The translations under genes and the position numbers were made by a program. The notes under the pieces were generated by a model. That model searched no databases. It was not told where the DNA came from and worked only from the letters and a program-made list of their open reading frames with translations. DNA of 64,000 nucleotides from Afipia sp. Its GTDB lineage: Bacteria; Pseudomonadota; Alphaproteobacteria; Rhizobiales; Xanthobacteraceae. Below are positions 7,329 through 16,228 of this stretch, piece after piece. The stretch's first letter is position 1; every line of letters begins with the position of its first letter. Location: contig JANQAK010000003.1 of the NCBI GenBank assembly GCA_024707075.1, positions 1,674,001 to 1,738,000 of the forward strand, read 5' to 3'.

Positions 7329-8423
7329 ATGGCTGCCCTGGCAGAACTTCCGCAGACAACGAGACGTCTGCTGCTTGCATCGGATTGTGAGAACCAAAGC
7401 AACGATCTCGCGCGCATCCTGAAAAATGCGGGAAGCGTGGAAGCAATCTCGATTCAAGATCTGCCCGATCATCCTGCGAGCGATTTCGTCGGCGTCATCA
7501 TCGATATCGACCTCACATCCGCGGCCATCGTGCAGCATGTCCGCAGCAAGCTCATCGGCGAGGCTTATCAGTCATTGCCCCGGCTGTTCGTGTTGGCGGA
7601 TTCGCTTCATCACGGACCGACGCAGGCCTGGGCGCTCGGCGCCACCGATACGATCGAACGGCCGCTCGATCCGGAAAGCATCCTGCATCGCATCCGCCAG
7701 GTTTTTCCGGAGACCCCGGAGGACGAGCACACCACCGACGCGCGGATCCTCAGCAACGGCGTCACCGCAGCGCTGATCGTGATGTCCAAGATCTTTCGGC
7801 GGCTCCCCGCCGGAATCCCGCTGACCATCGAGGACGTGATGCAGGCGGAGACGCAGATCCTGCGCGCGCTGAAACGCTGCTCGCTGCGGCAATGGCTGGT
7901 CGCCATCAACAAGCACCACAACAGAAGCTATCGCCACACCCTGCACGTCACCGGCTACGCGGTCGCCTTCGCGCAGTATCTTTGCATGCGCGAGGAAGAT
8001 CAGCGCCGGCTGACGCGCGCCGCGTTGCTGCACGACGTGGGCAAGGCGTTCATTCCGGTGCCGATCCTCAACAAGGTTGGAAAATTCAGCGACGAAGAGG
8101 TCAATATTCTCGCCCAGCACACCCGGCTCGGTTTCAACGCGCTGAAGGAACAGCGCGGATTTCCCGGCGAAGTGCTCGACGTCGTGCTGCATCATCACGA
8201 AATGCTCGACGGCACCGGCTACCCCGACGGCCTTCACGGATCGCGCATCAGCGACATCGTCCGCATCATCACCCTGGTGGACACCTACGCCACATTGCTT
8301 GAACCCGACGCCGAAACGCTGGCGATGACGCCGGAGCAGGCCTTCGCGATCATGGAACTGATGGACGGCAAGCTCGACAGCGCGCTGCGGCAGGCGTTCC
8401 GTCCCGTAGCGCTGGGGCTGTAG
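7329..8423 (+). CDS. HD-GYP domain protein with N-terminal receiver-like region
   Basis: A 364-residue protein. Residues 12-125 resemble a REC domain (RRLLLASDC, VIIDIDL, RLFVLADS) but lack a clear phospho-acceptor context, so it is probably a degenerate receiver. Residues about 185-345 are an HD-GYP phosphodiesterase domain: RHTLHVTGYA, HDVGK (235-239), H264, HHHEMLDGTGYP (288-299) and VDTYATL (317-323). Class members hydrolyse cyclic-di-GMP. The GYP motif and HD pair are present, but several flanking positions differ from the strict consensus (HHEMLDGTGYP against HHERWDGSGYP), so activity is likely but not certain. Monocistronic. Confidence 0.88.
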   Translation: MAALAELPQTTRRLLLASDCENQSNDLARILKNAGSVEAISIQDLPDHPASDFVGVIIDIDLTSAAIVQHVRSKLIGEAYQSLPRLFVLADSLHHGPTQAWALGATDTIERPLDPESILHRIRQVFPETPEDEHTTDARILSNGVTAALIVMSKIFRRLPAGIPLTIEDVMQAETQILRALKRCSLRQWLVAINKHHNRSYRHTLHVTGYAVAFAQYLCMREEDQRRLTRAALLHDVGKAFIPVPILNKVGKFSDEEVNILAQHTRLGFNALKEQRGFPGEVLDVVLHHHEMLDGTGYPDGLHGSRISDIVRIITLVDTYATLLEPDAETLAMTPEQAFAIMELMDGKLDSALRQAFRPVALGL

Positions 8424-8451
8424 GCTACACCAATCCAATTGGCTCTTTGGA

Positions 8452-8570
8452 GTCGTCCCGGCGAACGCCGGGACCCATAAGCCCAGTCGATATAACTGAA
8501 GCGAGATGTCTACCACCTGTTGTCAACAGATGACTTGGTGGTGATGGGTCCCGGCGTTCGCCGGGACGAC
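8452..8570. repeat. Intergenic palindromic repeat, family A, copy 1
   Basis: Terminal 27-bp arms are exact reverse complements (start GTCGTCCCGGCG, end CGCCGGGACGAC), and each arm is itself a hairpin. The core ends in TTGGTGGTGATGGG, shared with other copies. It lies downstream of the HD-GYP gene. Confidence 0.85.
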
Positions 8571-8595
8571 CTGATGAAAGATCGTACGCTCTTCT

Positions 8596-8620
8596 CCCCT
8601 CTCCCCTTGTGGGAGAGGGG
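8596..8620. repeat. Intergenic repeat, family C, solo half-element
   Basis: CCCCTCTCCC-CTTGT-GGGAGAGGGG is the single-hairpin half of the family C element that appears in full at 17074, 36285 and 44002. Confidence 0.7.
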
Positions 8621-8741
8621 AAGGAAACATCTGCTCTTGATGCCCGCTGTTGATTTTGTCCGCCTCCCGCGATGAGATGCAACTATAATTCATCAAGACC
8701 AAGCGGCCGGCAATGCATCGGCCGCACCGGGAGGATTCGCA

Positions 8742-9734
8742 ATGCCATTCGACAGCATGCTGACGCGCCGTTCGCTGATGACAGCCGCCGCCGCGCTCGG
8801 TGCAAATCTGACTGCCCCGGCATGGGCGCAAGCCGCTTATCCCGCGCGGCCGGTCCATCTCATCGTTCCTTATGCGGCGGGCGGCGGCACTGATTTTTTC
8901 GCGCGACTGGTTGCGACATCGATGAGCACCACGCTCGGCCAGCAGATCGTGGTGGAGAATCGCCCCGGCGCCGGCACGCAGATCGGGGCCGAGGTCGTGG
9001 CCAAGGCCGATCCCGACGGCTACACATTCCTGCTCGGCGACACCTCGACCTATGCCTCGAACGAAAGCCTCTATCAGAAGCTGAGCTACGATCCGCAAAA
9101 GGACTTCGCGCCAATCTCGCTGACCGGCCGCTTCGCCATTGTGCTGCTGGTCAACACCGACAAACTCAACGTCAACTCGGTGAAGGAACTGATCGCTGCC
9201 GCGCAGAAGGCGCCAGGCACCATCGACTATGCGAGCGCGGGCGTCGGTTCGCCATTTCATCTGGCGGCGGAGCTGTTCGCGCAGTCGGCGGGCATCAAGC
9301 TCAACCATGTTCCCTACAAGGGCGCGGGACCGGCGTTGCAGGATCTCGCGGGCGGACAGATCGGCATGATGTTCGTGGACTTCGCCAGCGCGCGCTCGCA
9401 ACTCGGTTTGAAATCAATCAAGGCCATCGGTGTCTGCTCGCCGGACGAATTCTACGGGCTGCCCGGCGTGCCCGCGGTCGCGGTGGACGTCCCCGGGTTT
9501 GAAGGCTGGGCGTGGCAAGGCTTTTCAGCGCCCGCGAAAGTCTCGCCCGACATCATCGCAAAACTGCGCGACGCCTATCTGAAAGCGGTCAACGATCCGG
9601 AAATCAGGCAGAAGCTGATCGCCGCCGGCATCGATCCGCTGCAAAGCACGCCACAGGAGATGGCGGACTATATAGCCGCCGAGACGGCAAAGTGGGCGCA
9701 GGTCATCAAGACCGCCGGCATCAAGATGGACTAG
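8742..9734 (+). CDS. Tripartite tricarboxylate transporter substrate-binding protein (Bug/TctC family)
   Basis: A 330-residue periplasmic receptor. The N-terminus has a twin-arginine-like signal (TRRSLMTAAAALGA, cleavage near WAQA-AYPARP). The mature part begins YPARPVHLIVPYAAGGGTD, the hallmark of Bug proteins. ENRPGAGTQIGAEVVAKADPDGYT and HVPYKGAGPALQDLAGGQI are further family signatures. Such receptors bind carboxylates or other small acids; the ligand is unknown. No TctA/TctB membrane genes are nearby, so it is an orphan receptor, as is usual for Bug proteins. The Shine-Dalgarno GGGAGGA is well placed. Confidence 0.92.
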   Translation: MPFDSMLTRRSLMTAAAALGANLTAPAWAQAAYPARPVHLIVPYAAGGGTDFFARLVATSMSTTLGQQIVVENRPGAGTQIGAEVVAKADPDGYTFLLGDTSTYASNESLYQKLSYDPQKDFAPISLTGRFAIVLLVNTDKLNVNSVKELIAAAQKAPGTIDYASAGVGSPFHLAAELFAQSAGIKLNHVPYKGAGPALQDLAGGQIGMMFVDFASARSQLGLKSIKAIGVCSPDEFYGLPGVPAVAVDVPGFEGWAWQGFSAPAKVSPDIIAKLRDAYLKAVNDPEIRQKLIAAGIDPLQSTPQEMADYIAAETAKWAQVIKTAGIKMD

Positions 9735-9763
9735 CCCTTCCGCGATCAGCAACACGCTCTCTG

Positions 9764-9884
9764 GTCGTCCCGGTGCAGGCCGGGACCCATCATCCCTGTC
9801 AGTATATCTTGTAAAGAGATATTTGATCGACCTGCCCAAATCGATCAGCCGGTGGTTATGGGTCCCGGCCTGCGCCGGGACGAC
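9764..9884. repeat. Intergenic palindromic repeat, family A, copy 2
   Basis: Arms begin GTCGTCCCGGTGCAGGCC and end GGCCTGCGCCGGGACGAC. The core contains an inner hairpin (ATATCTT...AAGAGATAT) and the shared GGTGGTTATGGG. Just downstream (9917-9939) is a solo family C hairpin, CCCCTCCCCCTCGTGGGAGGGAG. Confidence 0.85.
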
Positions 9885-9947
9885 TCAATAACAGATAATG
9901 GATCGCTTACTTTCTTCCCCTCCCCCTCGTGGGAGGGAGAAAGAAAC

Positions 9948-10211
9948 TCACGTCTCCGCGACAGGGCCGATCTTCTTCTCCAGTGCCGCGATGCGCGTCT
10001 TCAGCGCCTCGTTTTCCTCGCGGGCGAGGCGAGCCATGTCCTTCACCGCCTCGAATTCCTCGCGCTTGACGAGATCGAGATCGCGCAGGACGCGCTCGGC
10101 CTGGCTGCGGATGACGGTTTCCACCTCGCGCTTGACGCCCTGAGCCGCGCCCGTGGCGTCGTTCATCAGGCGCGCGATTTCGTCAAAAAAACGGTTGCTG
10201 GTCTGGGTCAT
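9948..10211 (-). CDS. ubiK: Accessory factor UbiK family protein (BMFP domain)
   Basis: An 87-residue protein with a largely helical, coiled-coil composition (heptad-rich about 45-85: EENEALKTRIAALEKKIG). The N-terminal motif NRFFDEIARLMNDATGAAQGVKREVE is typical of UbiK/YqiC, a small membrane-associated protein that supports ubiquinone biosynthesis. The track starts at 10283, but the ATG at 10211 (MTQTSNRF) fits the family. Divergent from lgt, which is the usual neighbourhood in this bacterial group. Confidence 0.87.
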   Translation of the reverse strand: MTQTSNRFFDEIARLMNDATGAAQGVKREVETVIRSQAERVLRDLDLVKREEFEAVKDMARLAREENEALKTRIAALEKKIGPVAET

Positions 10212-10336
10212 CGTCAAAACTCCGAAGGGCGAGTACCGTATATCACCTCCCAAAACAATGGTGATAGCCATGCCGGGACGCAAGATGTAAGACCCCTCCT
10301 TAAGGCATTCGTCCGCCGCCGGAAATCGTCCTGCCC

Positions 10337-11182
10337 ATGCTGACCATCGCTTTTCCCGTGTTCGACCCCGTCGCCATCGCCATCGGACCGATCGCGATCC
10401 GCTGGTACGCGCTGGCCTATATCGGCGGCATCATGCTGGGCTGGATGTATGCGCGCAAGATCATCCGCAGCGAGCGGCTGTGGGGCGGCAAGGCTCCGTT
10501 CACGGTGGTGGATTTCGACGACTTCATCCTGTGGGTGACGCTCGGAATCATTCTGGGTGGCCGCACCGGCTACGTGCTGTTCTACAATCTCGGCTTCTTC
10601 ACACAGCATCCCGGCGAAATCTTCAAGCTGTGGACCGGCGGCATGTCGTTCCACGGCGGCTTCCTCGGCTGCGTGATCGCGGTGCTGCTGTTCGGCTGGA
10701 AGCGGAACATTTCGGTACTCTCGCTCGGCGACGTCACCTGCGCCGTCGGCCCCATCGGCCTGCTGCTCGGACGCCTGGCGAATTTCATCAACAGCGAGTT
10801 GTGGGGCCGTCACGCCGACGCCAGCGTGCCGTGGGCGATGGTATTCCCGAACGGCGGCCCGCTGCCGCGCCACCCGAGCCAGCTTTACGAAGCAGGCCTC
10901 GAAGGCATCGTGCTATTCATCCTGCTGGCGCTGCTGATTCAAGGCGGCGCGCTGAAGCGGCCCGGCCTCATCATCGGCGCCTTCGCAACGATTTACGGCG
11001 GGGCCCGCATCACCGGTGAGTTTTTCCGCGAACCCGATCCGCAACTCGGATTCCTGTGGGGCGGGCTGACGATGGGAATGCTATTGTCGGTTCCCATGAT
11101 CCTCGCCGGCCTCGCGTTCATGATCGCGGCATGGCGGCGGCGCGCGCAAACGCCGGATCAACAGGCGTCCAAGGCGTCATAA
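10337..11182 (+). CDS. lgt: Phosphatidylglycerol:prolipoprotein diacylglyceryl transferase
   Basis: A 281-residue integral membrane enzyme that attaches diacylglycerol to the lipobox cysteine of prolipoproteins. Visible landmarks are [10 protein letters not shown] (22-31), the essential HGGFLG (106-111) and the Lgt signature [14 protein letters not shown] (145-158). About seven hydrophobic segments span the sequence and the C-terminus is a short basic tail. The first gene of a likely lgt-midA-pgeF run (52-nt gap, then ATGA overlap). Lipoprotein targets are present in the window (13353 gene). Confidence 0.96.
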   Translation: MLTIAFPVFDPVAIAIGPIAIRWYALAYIGGIMLGWMYARKIIRSERLWGGKAPFTVVDFDDFILWVTLGIILGGRTGYVLFYNLGFFTQHPGEIFKLWTGGMSFHGGFLGCVIAVLLFGWKRNISVLSLGDVTCAVGPIGLLLGRLANFINSELWGRHADASVPWAMVFPNGGPLPRHPSQLYEAGLEGIVLFILLALLIQGGALKRPGLIIGAFATIYGGARITGEFFREPDPQLGFLWGGLTMGMLLSVPMILAGLAFMIAAWRRRAQTPDQQASKAS

Positions 11183-11233
11183 TATCGTAAGGTTATATTG
11201 CGCACTCGATTCTGATCTCTGTGAAAGATTGCC

Positions 11234-12358
11234 GTGTCCAATTATTCGCCGCTTGAAACCATCATCCGGAAGCAGATCGCCGCCACCGGCCCGATGCCGG
11301 TGTCGCGCTACATGCAGATTTGCCTGACGCATCCGGAGTATGGCTACTATCTCAAGCGCGATCCGCTCGGCCGCGACGGCGATTTCACCACCGCGCCCGA
11401 AATCAGCCAGATGTTCGGCGAACTGGTCGGGCTATGGGCGGCGTCGGTGTGGAATGCGATGGGCATGCCGCAGGAGGTCAAGTTCATCGAACTCGGACCG
11501 GGCCGCGGCACCATGATGGCGGACGCGCTGCGCGCAGTGCGGATTCTGCCGGCATTCCACGAGGCGATCAGCGTGCATCTGGTGGAGGCGAGTCCGACGC
11601 TGCGCGACAAGCAGCGCGAGAAGCTGGCCGAGACCGCGTATGTGGAATGGTATGACAGCATCGACGACGTTCCCGAGGGGCCAGCGATCATCCTCGCCAA
11701 CGAATTCTTCGATGCGCTGCCGATCCATCAGGCAATCAAGCAGGACGACGGCTGGCACGAGCGTGTCATCGAGATCGATGACGATATTCTCGCCTATGGC
11801 ATTGCTAGGGATCCGATGCCGCGCTTCGAGGTCTTGCTGCCGCCGGTGGTGCGCGCCGCGCCGAATGGCGCGATCTTCGAATGGCGGCCTGACAACCAGA
11901 TCATCACCATCGCGCGCCGCCTGCGCGATCAGGGCGGCGCGGCGCTGATCATCGACTACGGTCATCTGCGCAGCGACGCCGGCGACACCTTCCAGGCCAT
12001 AGCGCGGCATAATTACACCAATCCGCTGAAGAATGCGGGCCTCGCCGACGTCACCGCGCATGTGGATTTTCAGGCGCTCGCCCGCGCCGCTGAGGATGTC
12101 GGTGCGCGCGCGCATGGTCCGGTCGAGCAAGGCGCGTTCCTCAACCGGCTCGGCATCGAAACCCGCGCGCAGGCGCTGTCGAAGAACGCCTCGGAAGACG
12201 GTGCGAAGGCCATCGCCGCGGCGCTGAAGCGCCTCACCGGCCCGAGCCCCGAGGGCATGGGCTCGCTGTTCAAGGTGCTCGGCGTGTCGCATCCCGATAT
12301 TGAAACGCTGGCAGCCTTGTCCGATCAGGGCTCACCCGGCGGAGCATCGAAGTCATGA
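11234..12358 (+). CDS. Class I SAM-dependent methyltransferase, MidA/NDUFAF7 family
   Basis: A 374-residue member of the MidA family, whose mitochondrial counterpart NDUFAF7 dimethylates an arginine of complex I. GDFTTAPEISQMFGE (49-63) is the family hallmark and ELGPGRGTMMAD (86-97) is the SAM-binding loop. ANEFFDALPIHQ follows in the core. The start is GTG (11234). The stop overlaps the next start (ATGA), giving translational coupling with pgeF. Its role in complex I assembly in this bacterium is inferred from the family. Confidence 0.9.
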   Translation: MSNYSPLETIIRKQIAATGPMPVSRYMQICLTHPEYGYYLKRDPLGRDGDFTTAPEISQMFGELVGLWAASVWNAMGMPQEVKFIELGPGRGTMMADALRAVRILPAFHEAISVHLVEASPTLRDKQREKLAETAYVEWYDSIDDVPEGPAIILANEFFDALPIHQAIKQDDGWHERVIEIDDDILAYGIARDPMPRFEVLLPPVVRAAPNGAIFEWRPDNQIITIARRLRDQGGAALIIDYGHLRSDAGDTFQAIARHNYTNPLKNAGLADVTAHVDFQALARAAEDVGARAHGPVEQGAFLNRLGIETRAQALSKNASEDGAKAIAAALKRLTGPSPEGMGSLFKVLGVSHPDIETLAALSDQGSPGGASKS

Positions 12359-13122
12359 CGTTCGGATCGTCGCTACTGTCGGCCGTCCCCGGCCTGCGTC
12401 ACGCATTTTTCACGCGCGAAGGCGGCGTCTCCAGCGGCATCTATGCAAGCCTCAACGGCGGCGTCGGTTCGAACGACGATGCCGCGCATGTCACCGAGAA
12501 CCGCCGCCGCATGGCGGAGCATCTGGGTGTCGCACCGGCGCGGTTTCTCACCGTGTTCCAGATTCATTCGCCCGATGTCGCTATCGCCACCGCTCCGTGG
12601 GACACGGAATCGCGCCCGCGCGCCGATGCAATGGTGACGAAAATTCCCGGTCTCGCCATCGGCGTCACCGCCGCCGATTGCGGGCCGATCCTGTTCGCCG
12701 ATCCGATGGCCCGCGTGATCGGCGCGGCCCATGCCGGCTGGAAAGGTGCGTTCGGCGGCGTGCTCGAGAACACGATTGGGGCGATGGAAGAACTCGGCGC
12801 GTCGCGCGGCACGATCATCGCCGCGATCGGTCCGCTGATCCGCCAGCCGAGTTACGAGGTCGGCGCGGAATTCATCGCGCGCTTCGCGGAAGCCGACAAG
12901 GACAACGCACGCTTCTTCGTGCCGTCCTCCCGCACGGACCATGCGATGTTCGATCTCGCGAACTATATCCGGCAGCGGCTGGAGCGGGCAGGCATTCTGA
13001 TGATCGACGATACCGGCGTCGATACCTACGCGGACGAACGGCTGTTCAGCTATCGCCGCTCGGTTCACCGCAAGGAGCCGGACTATGGCCGCAACATCCA
13101 CGCCATCGTGCTGGAAAGCTGA
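12355..13122 (+). CDS. pgeF: Peptidoglycan editing factor PgeF (YfiH/laccase-domain family)
   Basis: A 255-residue DUF152 protein. The zinc/catalytic triad of the family is visible: His71 (FQIHS), Cys109 (TAADCGP) and His126 (AAHAGWKG). FTREGGVSSGIYASLN (19-34) is the N-terminal signature. In E. coli YfiH removes mis-incorporated L-Ser from muropeptides; related enzymes act on purine nucleosides. It overlaps the midA stop by 4 nt. A family E repeat lies immediately downstream. Confidence 0.92.
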   Translation: MTFGSSLLSAVPGLRHAFFTREGGVSSGIYASLNGGVGSNDDAAHVTENRRRMAEHLGVAPARFLTVFQIHSPDVAIATAPWDTESRPRADAMVTKIPGLAIGVTAADCGPILFADPMARVIGAAHAGWKGAFGGVLENTIGAMEELGASRGTIIAAIGPLIRQPSYEVGAEFIARFAEADKDNARFFVPSSRTDHAMFDLANYIRQRLERAGILMIDDTGVDTYADERLFSYRRSVHRKEPDYGRNIHAIVLES

Positions 13123-13141
13123 ACGATCAGACCTTCCTCGC

Positions 13142-13241
13142 CGTCACTCTGAGGAGCCGTAGCGAAGCGGAGGCCTCGAAGGGCGACGGCAATGAATCGT
13201 CATCCTTCGAGGCTCGCAAGAGCTCGCACCTCAGAATGACG
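13142..13241. repeat. Intergenic palindromic repeat, family E, copy 1
   Basis: Begins CGTCACTCTGAGGAGC and ends GCACCTCAGAATGACG, with inner CCTCGAAGG / CCTTCGAGG segments. It lies between pgeF and the lipoprotein gene and resembles the copies at 26702, 56591 and 58216. Confidence 0.8.
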
Positions 13242-13352
13242 AATCTTGTGATCGCGCCGCCACCGCTCCGCCCTAGACCTTAACGCATTTTAACGGTATC
13301 GCTCGATCCGGCCCAGCGGCGCGTCAGATGTCCGCGGGACAGGGATTTCGGG

Positions 13353-13979
13353 ATGGCGTCGCGTATGAATTCCGGACTGCGCGCAATACGCGGGATGTCG
13401 CTGCACCGTTTGCGGCTCCCTGCGCTGTTTGCCGTGCTGTGCATCACTTCAGGATGCGCAGGCGGCGGTGCGATGACGGTTTCGACCGGTCAATCCTTCG
13501 GCCCGACTGTCGCCTTCGAATCCGTGGATGGCCCGCCGCCACAGGTGTTCGACCGGCTGGTGCGCGCGCTGGAAGCCGAATCCACCGCCCGCAGTTTCAC
13601 CATCGTCTCGCGCGAGGCCCCCGCTTCATACCGCGTCCGCAGCTATCTGTCGGCGCAGGTCCGGCGCGGCCGGACAGTCATCGCCTGGGTCTGGGACGTC
13701 TACGACCGGGATCAGCAGCGCGCCGTCCGCCTCAGCGGCGAGGAACCCGGCGGCAAGGGCGGCCGCGACGCCTGGGCCACAGCGGACGATCAGTTGATGC
13801 GCCGAATCGCGCTCTCCGGACTAAACGGCCTCAACGGTCTTATCAACGGCACCGCCCCGGCGCAGGACGATCCCGCCCCCGCCGCGCCCCGTTCCGGCCC
13901 CGCCATCGCGCAGACGGACGAAAATCGGCCTGAATCGGTGTCCGGACAAATGCAGACGCTGGCTTTCAGCGCCCATTAA
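13353..13979 (+). CDS. Hypothetical lipoprotein
   Basis: A 208-residue protein with a signal sequence (hydrophobic RLPALFAVLCI) ending in a probable lipobox TSGC, with Cys35 as the lipidated residue. The middle (residues 60-150) is soluble alpha/beta in character (YRVRSYLSAQVRRGRTVIAWVWDVYDRDQQ), and the last 50 residues are Pro/Ala-rich and probably disordered. Conserved hypotheticals of this form occur in related genomes, but I know no function. Internal Mets at residue 5 or 15 are alternative starts. Monocistronic. Confidence 0.72.
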   Translation: MASRMNSGLRAIRGMSLHRLRLPALFAVLCITSGCAGGGAMTVSTGQSFGPTVAFESVDGPPPQVFDRLVRALEAESTARSFTIVSREAPASYRVRSYLSAQVRRGRTVIAWVWDVYDRDQQRAVRLSGEEPGGKGGRDAWATADDQLMRRIALSGLNGLNGLINGTAPAQDDPAPAAPRSGPAIAQTDENRPESVSGQMQTLAFSAH

Positions 13980-14118
13980 GGATGCAGAGGCGACCGGACG
14001 CCTGTTTTTGCAGGAAAACGTGCTCAAACCCTTGGCTTTGTATTGCCAGCCTTGTTCGGTCCTTGTTATCACGCGCCTGCGAAAGCGCAGGTAACCGGTT
14101 CCACAGGCAGTAGCTGAT

Positions 14119-15114
14119 ATGTTGAAAAGCGTTTCCCCCACGTCGCGAGGAGAGGCTGCGATTTCAGCTAAGAATGGCTCCATCAAGCTGGTCGCCGGCA
14201 ATTCGAACCCCGAATTGGCCGCCGAGATCGCGTCGTGGCTCAACCTGCCGATGACGAAGGCGAGCGTGCGCCGCTTCGCCGACATGGAAGTGTTCGTCGA
14301 GATTCAGGAAAACGTGCGCGGGTCGGATGTCTTCATCATCCAGTCGACCTCGTATCCCGCCAACGATCACCTGATGGAATTGCTGATCATCACCGACGCG
14401 CTGCGCCGCGCCTCCGCGCGCCGCATCACCGCCGTCATCCCTTACTTCGGCTACGCCCGGCAGGATCGCAAAGCCGGACCGCGCACGCCGATCTCCGCCA
14501 AGCTGGTCGCCAATCTCATTACCCATGCCGGTGCCGACCGCGTGATGACGCTGGATCTTCACGCCGGACAGATTCAGGGCTTCTTCGATATTCCCACCGA
14601 CAACCTCTACGCCTCGCCGGTGATGGTGCGCGACATCAAGGAGAAGTTCGACCTCGCCAACGTCATGGTGGTGTCGCCGGACGTCGGCGGCGTGGTCCGC
14701 GCCCGCGGCCTTGCCAAGCGCATCAACGCGCCGCTGGCCATCATCGACAAGCGGCGCGAGCGCGCCGGCGAGTCCGAAGTCATGAACGTGATCGGCGACG
14801 TCGCCGGATACACCTGCATTCTGGTCGACGACATCGTCGACTCCGGCGGCACTTTGGTGAATGCCGCCGACGCCCTTCTCGCCAATGGCGCGAAGGACGT
14901 CTACGCCTACATCACCCACGGCGTTCTCTCCGGCGGAGCGGTAGCCCGCATCACCTCGTCGCGGCTCAAGGAACTGGTCATCACCGACTCGATCCAGCCC
15001 ACCGACGCCATGCGCAAGGCCGGCAACATCCGCGTGTTGTCAATCGCCTCCCTGATCGGCGAAGCCATCGGCCGCACCGCATCCGAAGAATCAGTGTCGA
15101 GCCTGTTCGACTGA
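14119..15114 (+). CDS. prs: Ribose-phosphate pyrophosphokinase (start codon uncertain, possibly ATT at 14161)
   Basis: Makes PRPP from ribose-5-phosphate and ATP for nucleotide, His and Trp synthesis. [41 protein letters not shown] (ATP/metal loop) and the PRPP loop [13 protein letters not shown] are visible. The ATG-initiated ORF is 331 aa, about 15 longer than usual. The family N-terminus ([15 protein letters not shown]) begins at codon 15, where an ATT occupies the expected Met position, with a strong Shine-Dalgarno (AGGAGAGG) 6 nt upstream. The ATG at 14119 has no such site. Initiation at ATT 14161 (317 aa) is therefore plausible. Confidence 0.93.
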   Translation: MLKSVSPTSRGEAAISAKNGSIKLVAGNSNPELAAEIASWLNLPMTKASVRRFADMEVFVEIQENVRGSDVFIIQSTSYPANDHLMELLIITDALRRASARRITAVIPYFGYARQDRKAGPRTPISAKLVANLITHAGADRVMTLDLHAGQIQGFFDIPTDNLYASPVMVRDIKEKFDLANVMVVSPDVGGVVRARGLAKRINAPLAIIDKRRERAGESEVMNVIGDVAGYTCILVDDIVDSGGTLVNAADALLANGAKDVYAYITHGVLSGGAVARITSSRLKELVITDSIQPTDAMRKAGNIRVLSIASLIGEAIGRTASEESVSSLFD

Positions 15115-15549
15115 TTTCGTCGGCTTTCAAAATATTTTTGCTCTCCCTCTGCGCGCAACGCGCGCGCGCGACTCGTTTTCCGCGAATCCGATTCCGTTTT
15201 GTTCTCGCTCGCAGTGCCGCCGCAGCGCGCGCGATTGCCCGATAAGCACATGCGCTGACTCAGGAATTTGCCCGGCGCGATGCAAGACGGGACGGCATGT
15301 TTGCCGGCCGTGCTTAATCTGTTGAAGAGTCTGAAAATTAACCCATTGCCTGTGGACGGGATTCGCGGCGCCGTTGCGCGGATTCCGCAAATCACCGATC
15401 AATCTTGTTACAAGGTTGCCGTTGCGGCGCACGATCCGAAAGCCGGGCCGTCATGATCGTAAACGGAGAACTTGCAGCGACAGTCGTCGCTCGTTCTTTG
15501 CGTTTCGTTCGGCGTTTCACATCCCATGCTAACTCAGGGTGAAGGCAGC
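15115..15549. other. Gene-free stretch between prs and the YbjN gene
   Basis: 435 nt. It contains an alternating CG tract (near 15160-15175). No ORF with a convincing ribosome site or family resemblance is seen. The tail (15470-15549) should hold the promoter and leader of the YbjN gene, but I cannot place the elements. Confidence 0.4.
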
Positions 15550-16050
15550 ATGTCCCATCTGGACATCATTACGGATTCGCGAAGCAGCCCGCTTTCGGTT
15601 GTCGAGGAGATCGCCTCCTCCAACGACTGGTCATTCGAACGCTCGGGCCAGGACGAGATCACGATCCTGACGCAGGGACAGTGGACCGATTATCAACTGT
15701 CCTTCACCTGGATGGGCGATATCGACGCGCTGCATCTGGCCTGCGCCTTCGACATGAAGATTCCGGAAGCCCGGCGCAGCGAAGTGCAGCGCCTGATCGC
15801 CGCGATCAACGAGCAATTGTGGGTGGGACATTTCGATGTCTGGCTCGCCACCGGCTCGGTGATGTACCGGCAGGCGCTGATCCTGCCGGGCGGCATCACG
15901 GCGACGCCTGCGCAATGCGAAATGATGCTGGAAGGCGCGCTGCACGCCTGCGAGCGCTACTATCCGGCGCTGCAATTCGTGACCTGGGCCGGCAAGACCG
16001 CGTCCGAGGCCATGACCGCGGCGATGTTCGACACGGCGGGCGAGGCGTAG
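15550..16050 (+). CDS. YbjN domain-containing protein
   Basis: A 166-residue cytoplasmic protein of the YbjN (DUF1790) family, structurally related to type III secretion chaperones. Characteristic segments are LSVVEEIASSNDWSFERSGQDEI near the N-terminus, WTDYQLSFTWMGDIDALHLACAFDMKIP, and NEQLWVGHFDVWLATGSVMYR. The start at 15550 has an AGGGTGAAGG site upstream; the track's longer form adds 26 non-family residues. Probably co-transcribed with proC, although a family A repeat lies between them. Confidence 0.87.
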   Translation: MSHLDIITDSRSSPLSVVEEIASSNDWSFERSGQDEITILTQGQWTDYQLSFTWMGDIDALHLACAFDMKIPEARRSEVQRLIAAINEQLWVGHFDVWLATGSVMYRQALILPGGITATPAQCEMMLEGALHACERYYPALQFVTWAGKTASEAMTAAMFDTAGEA

Positions 16051-16100
16051 GTCTCGTTTATCGAACGAGAGCTCGTCCGGGCGCTTACCAAACATGCAAT

Positions 16101-16212
16101 GTCGTCCCCGCGAAAGCGGGGACCCATTCTTTGAATTGCGCGATAACTTGTTGCGCTCCCCCTCATTCAATAGAACTCTGTAGTTATGGGTCCCCGCTTT
16201 CGCGGGGACGAC
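16101..16212. repeat. Intergenic palindromic repeat, family A, copy 3 (variant arms)
   Basis: Arms begin GTCGTCCCCGCGAAAGCG and end CGCTTTCGCGGGGACGAC, exact reverse complements and each a hairpin. It lies between the YbjN gene and proC, and its right end is 17 nt before the proC start. Confidence 0.82.
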
Positions 16213-16228
16213 CTGGGTGAATTGAATC

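Noticed and set aside
13281-13295. TTAA-N6-TTAAC upstream of the lipoprotein gene
   Set aside because: Spacing is 6, not 7; not a CtrA consensus site.
15268-15456. 62-residue ORF between prs and the YbjN gene
   Set aside because: No Shine-Dalgarno, no recognisable family, and composition not distinct from background.
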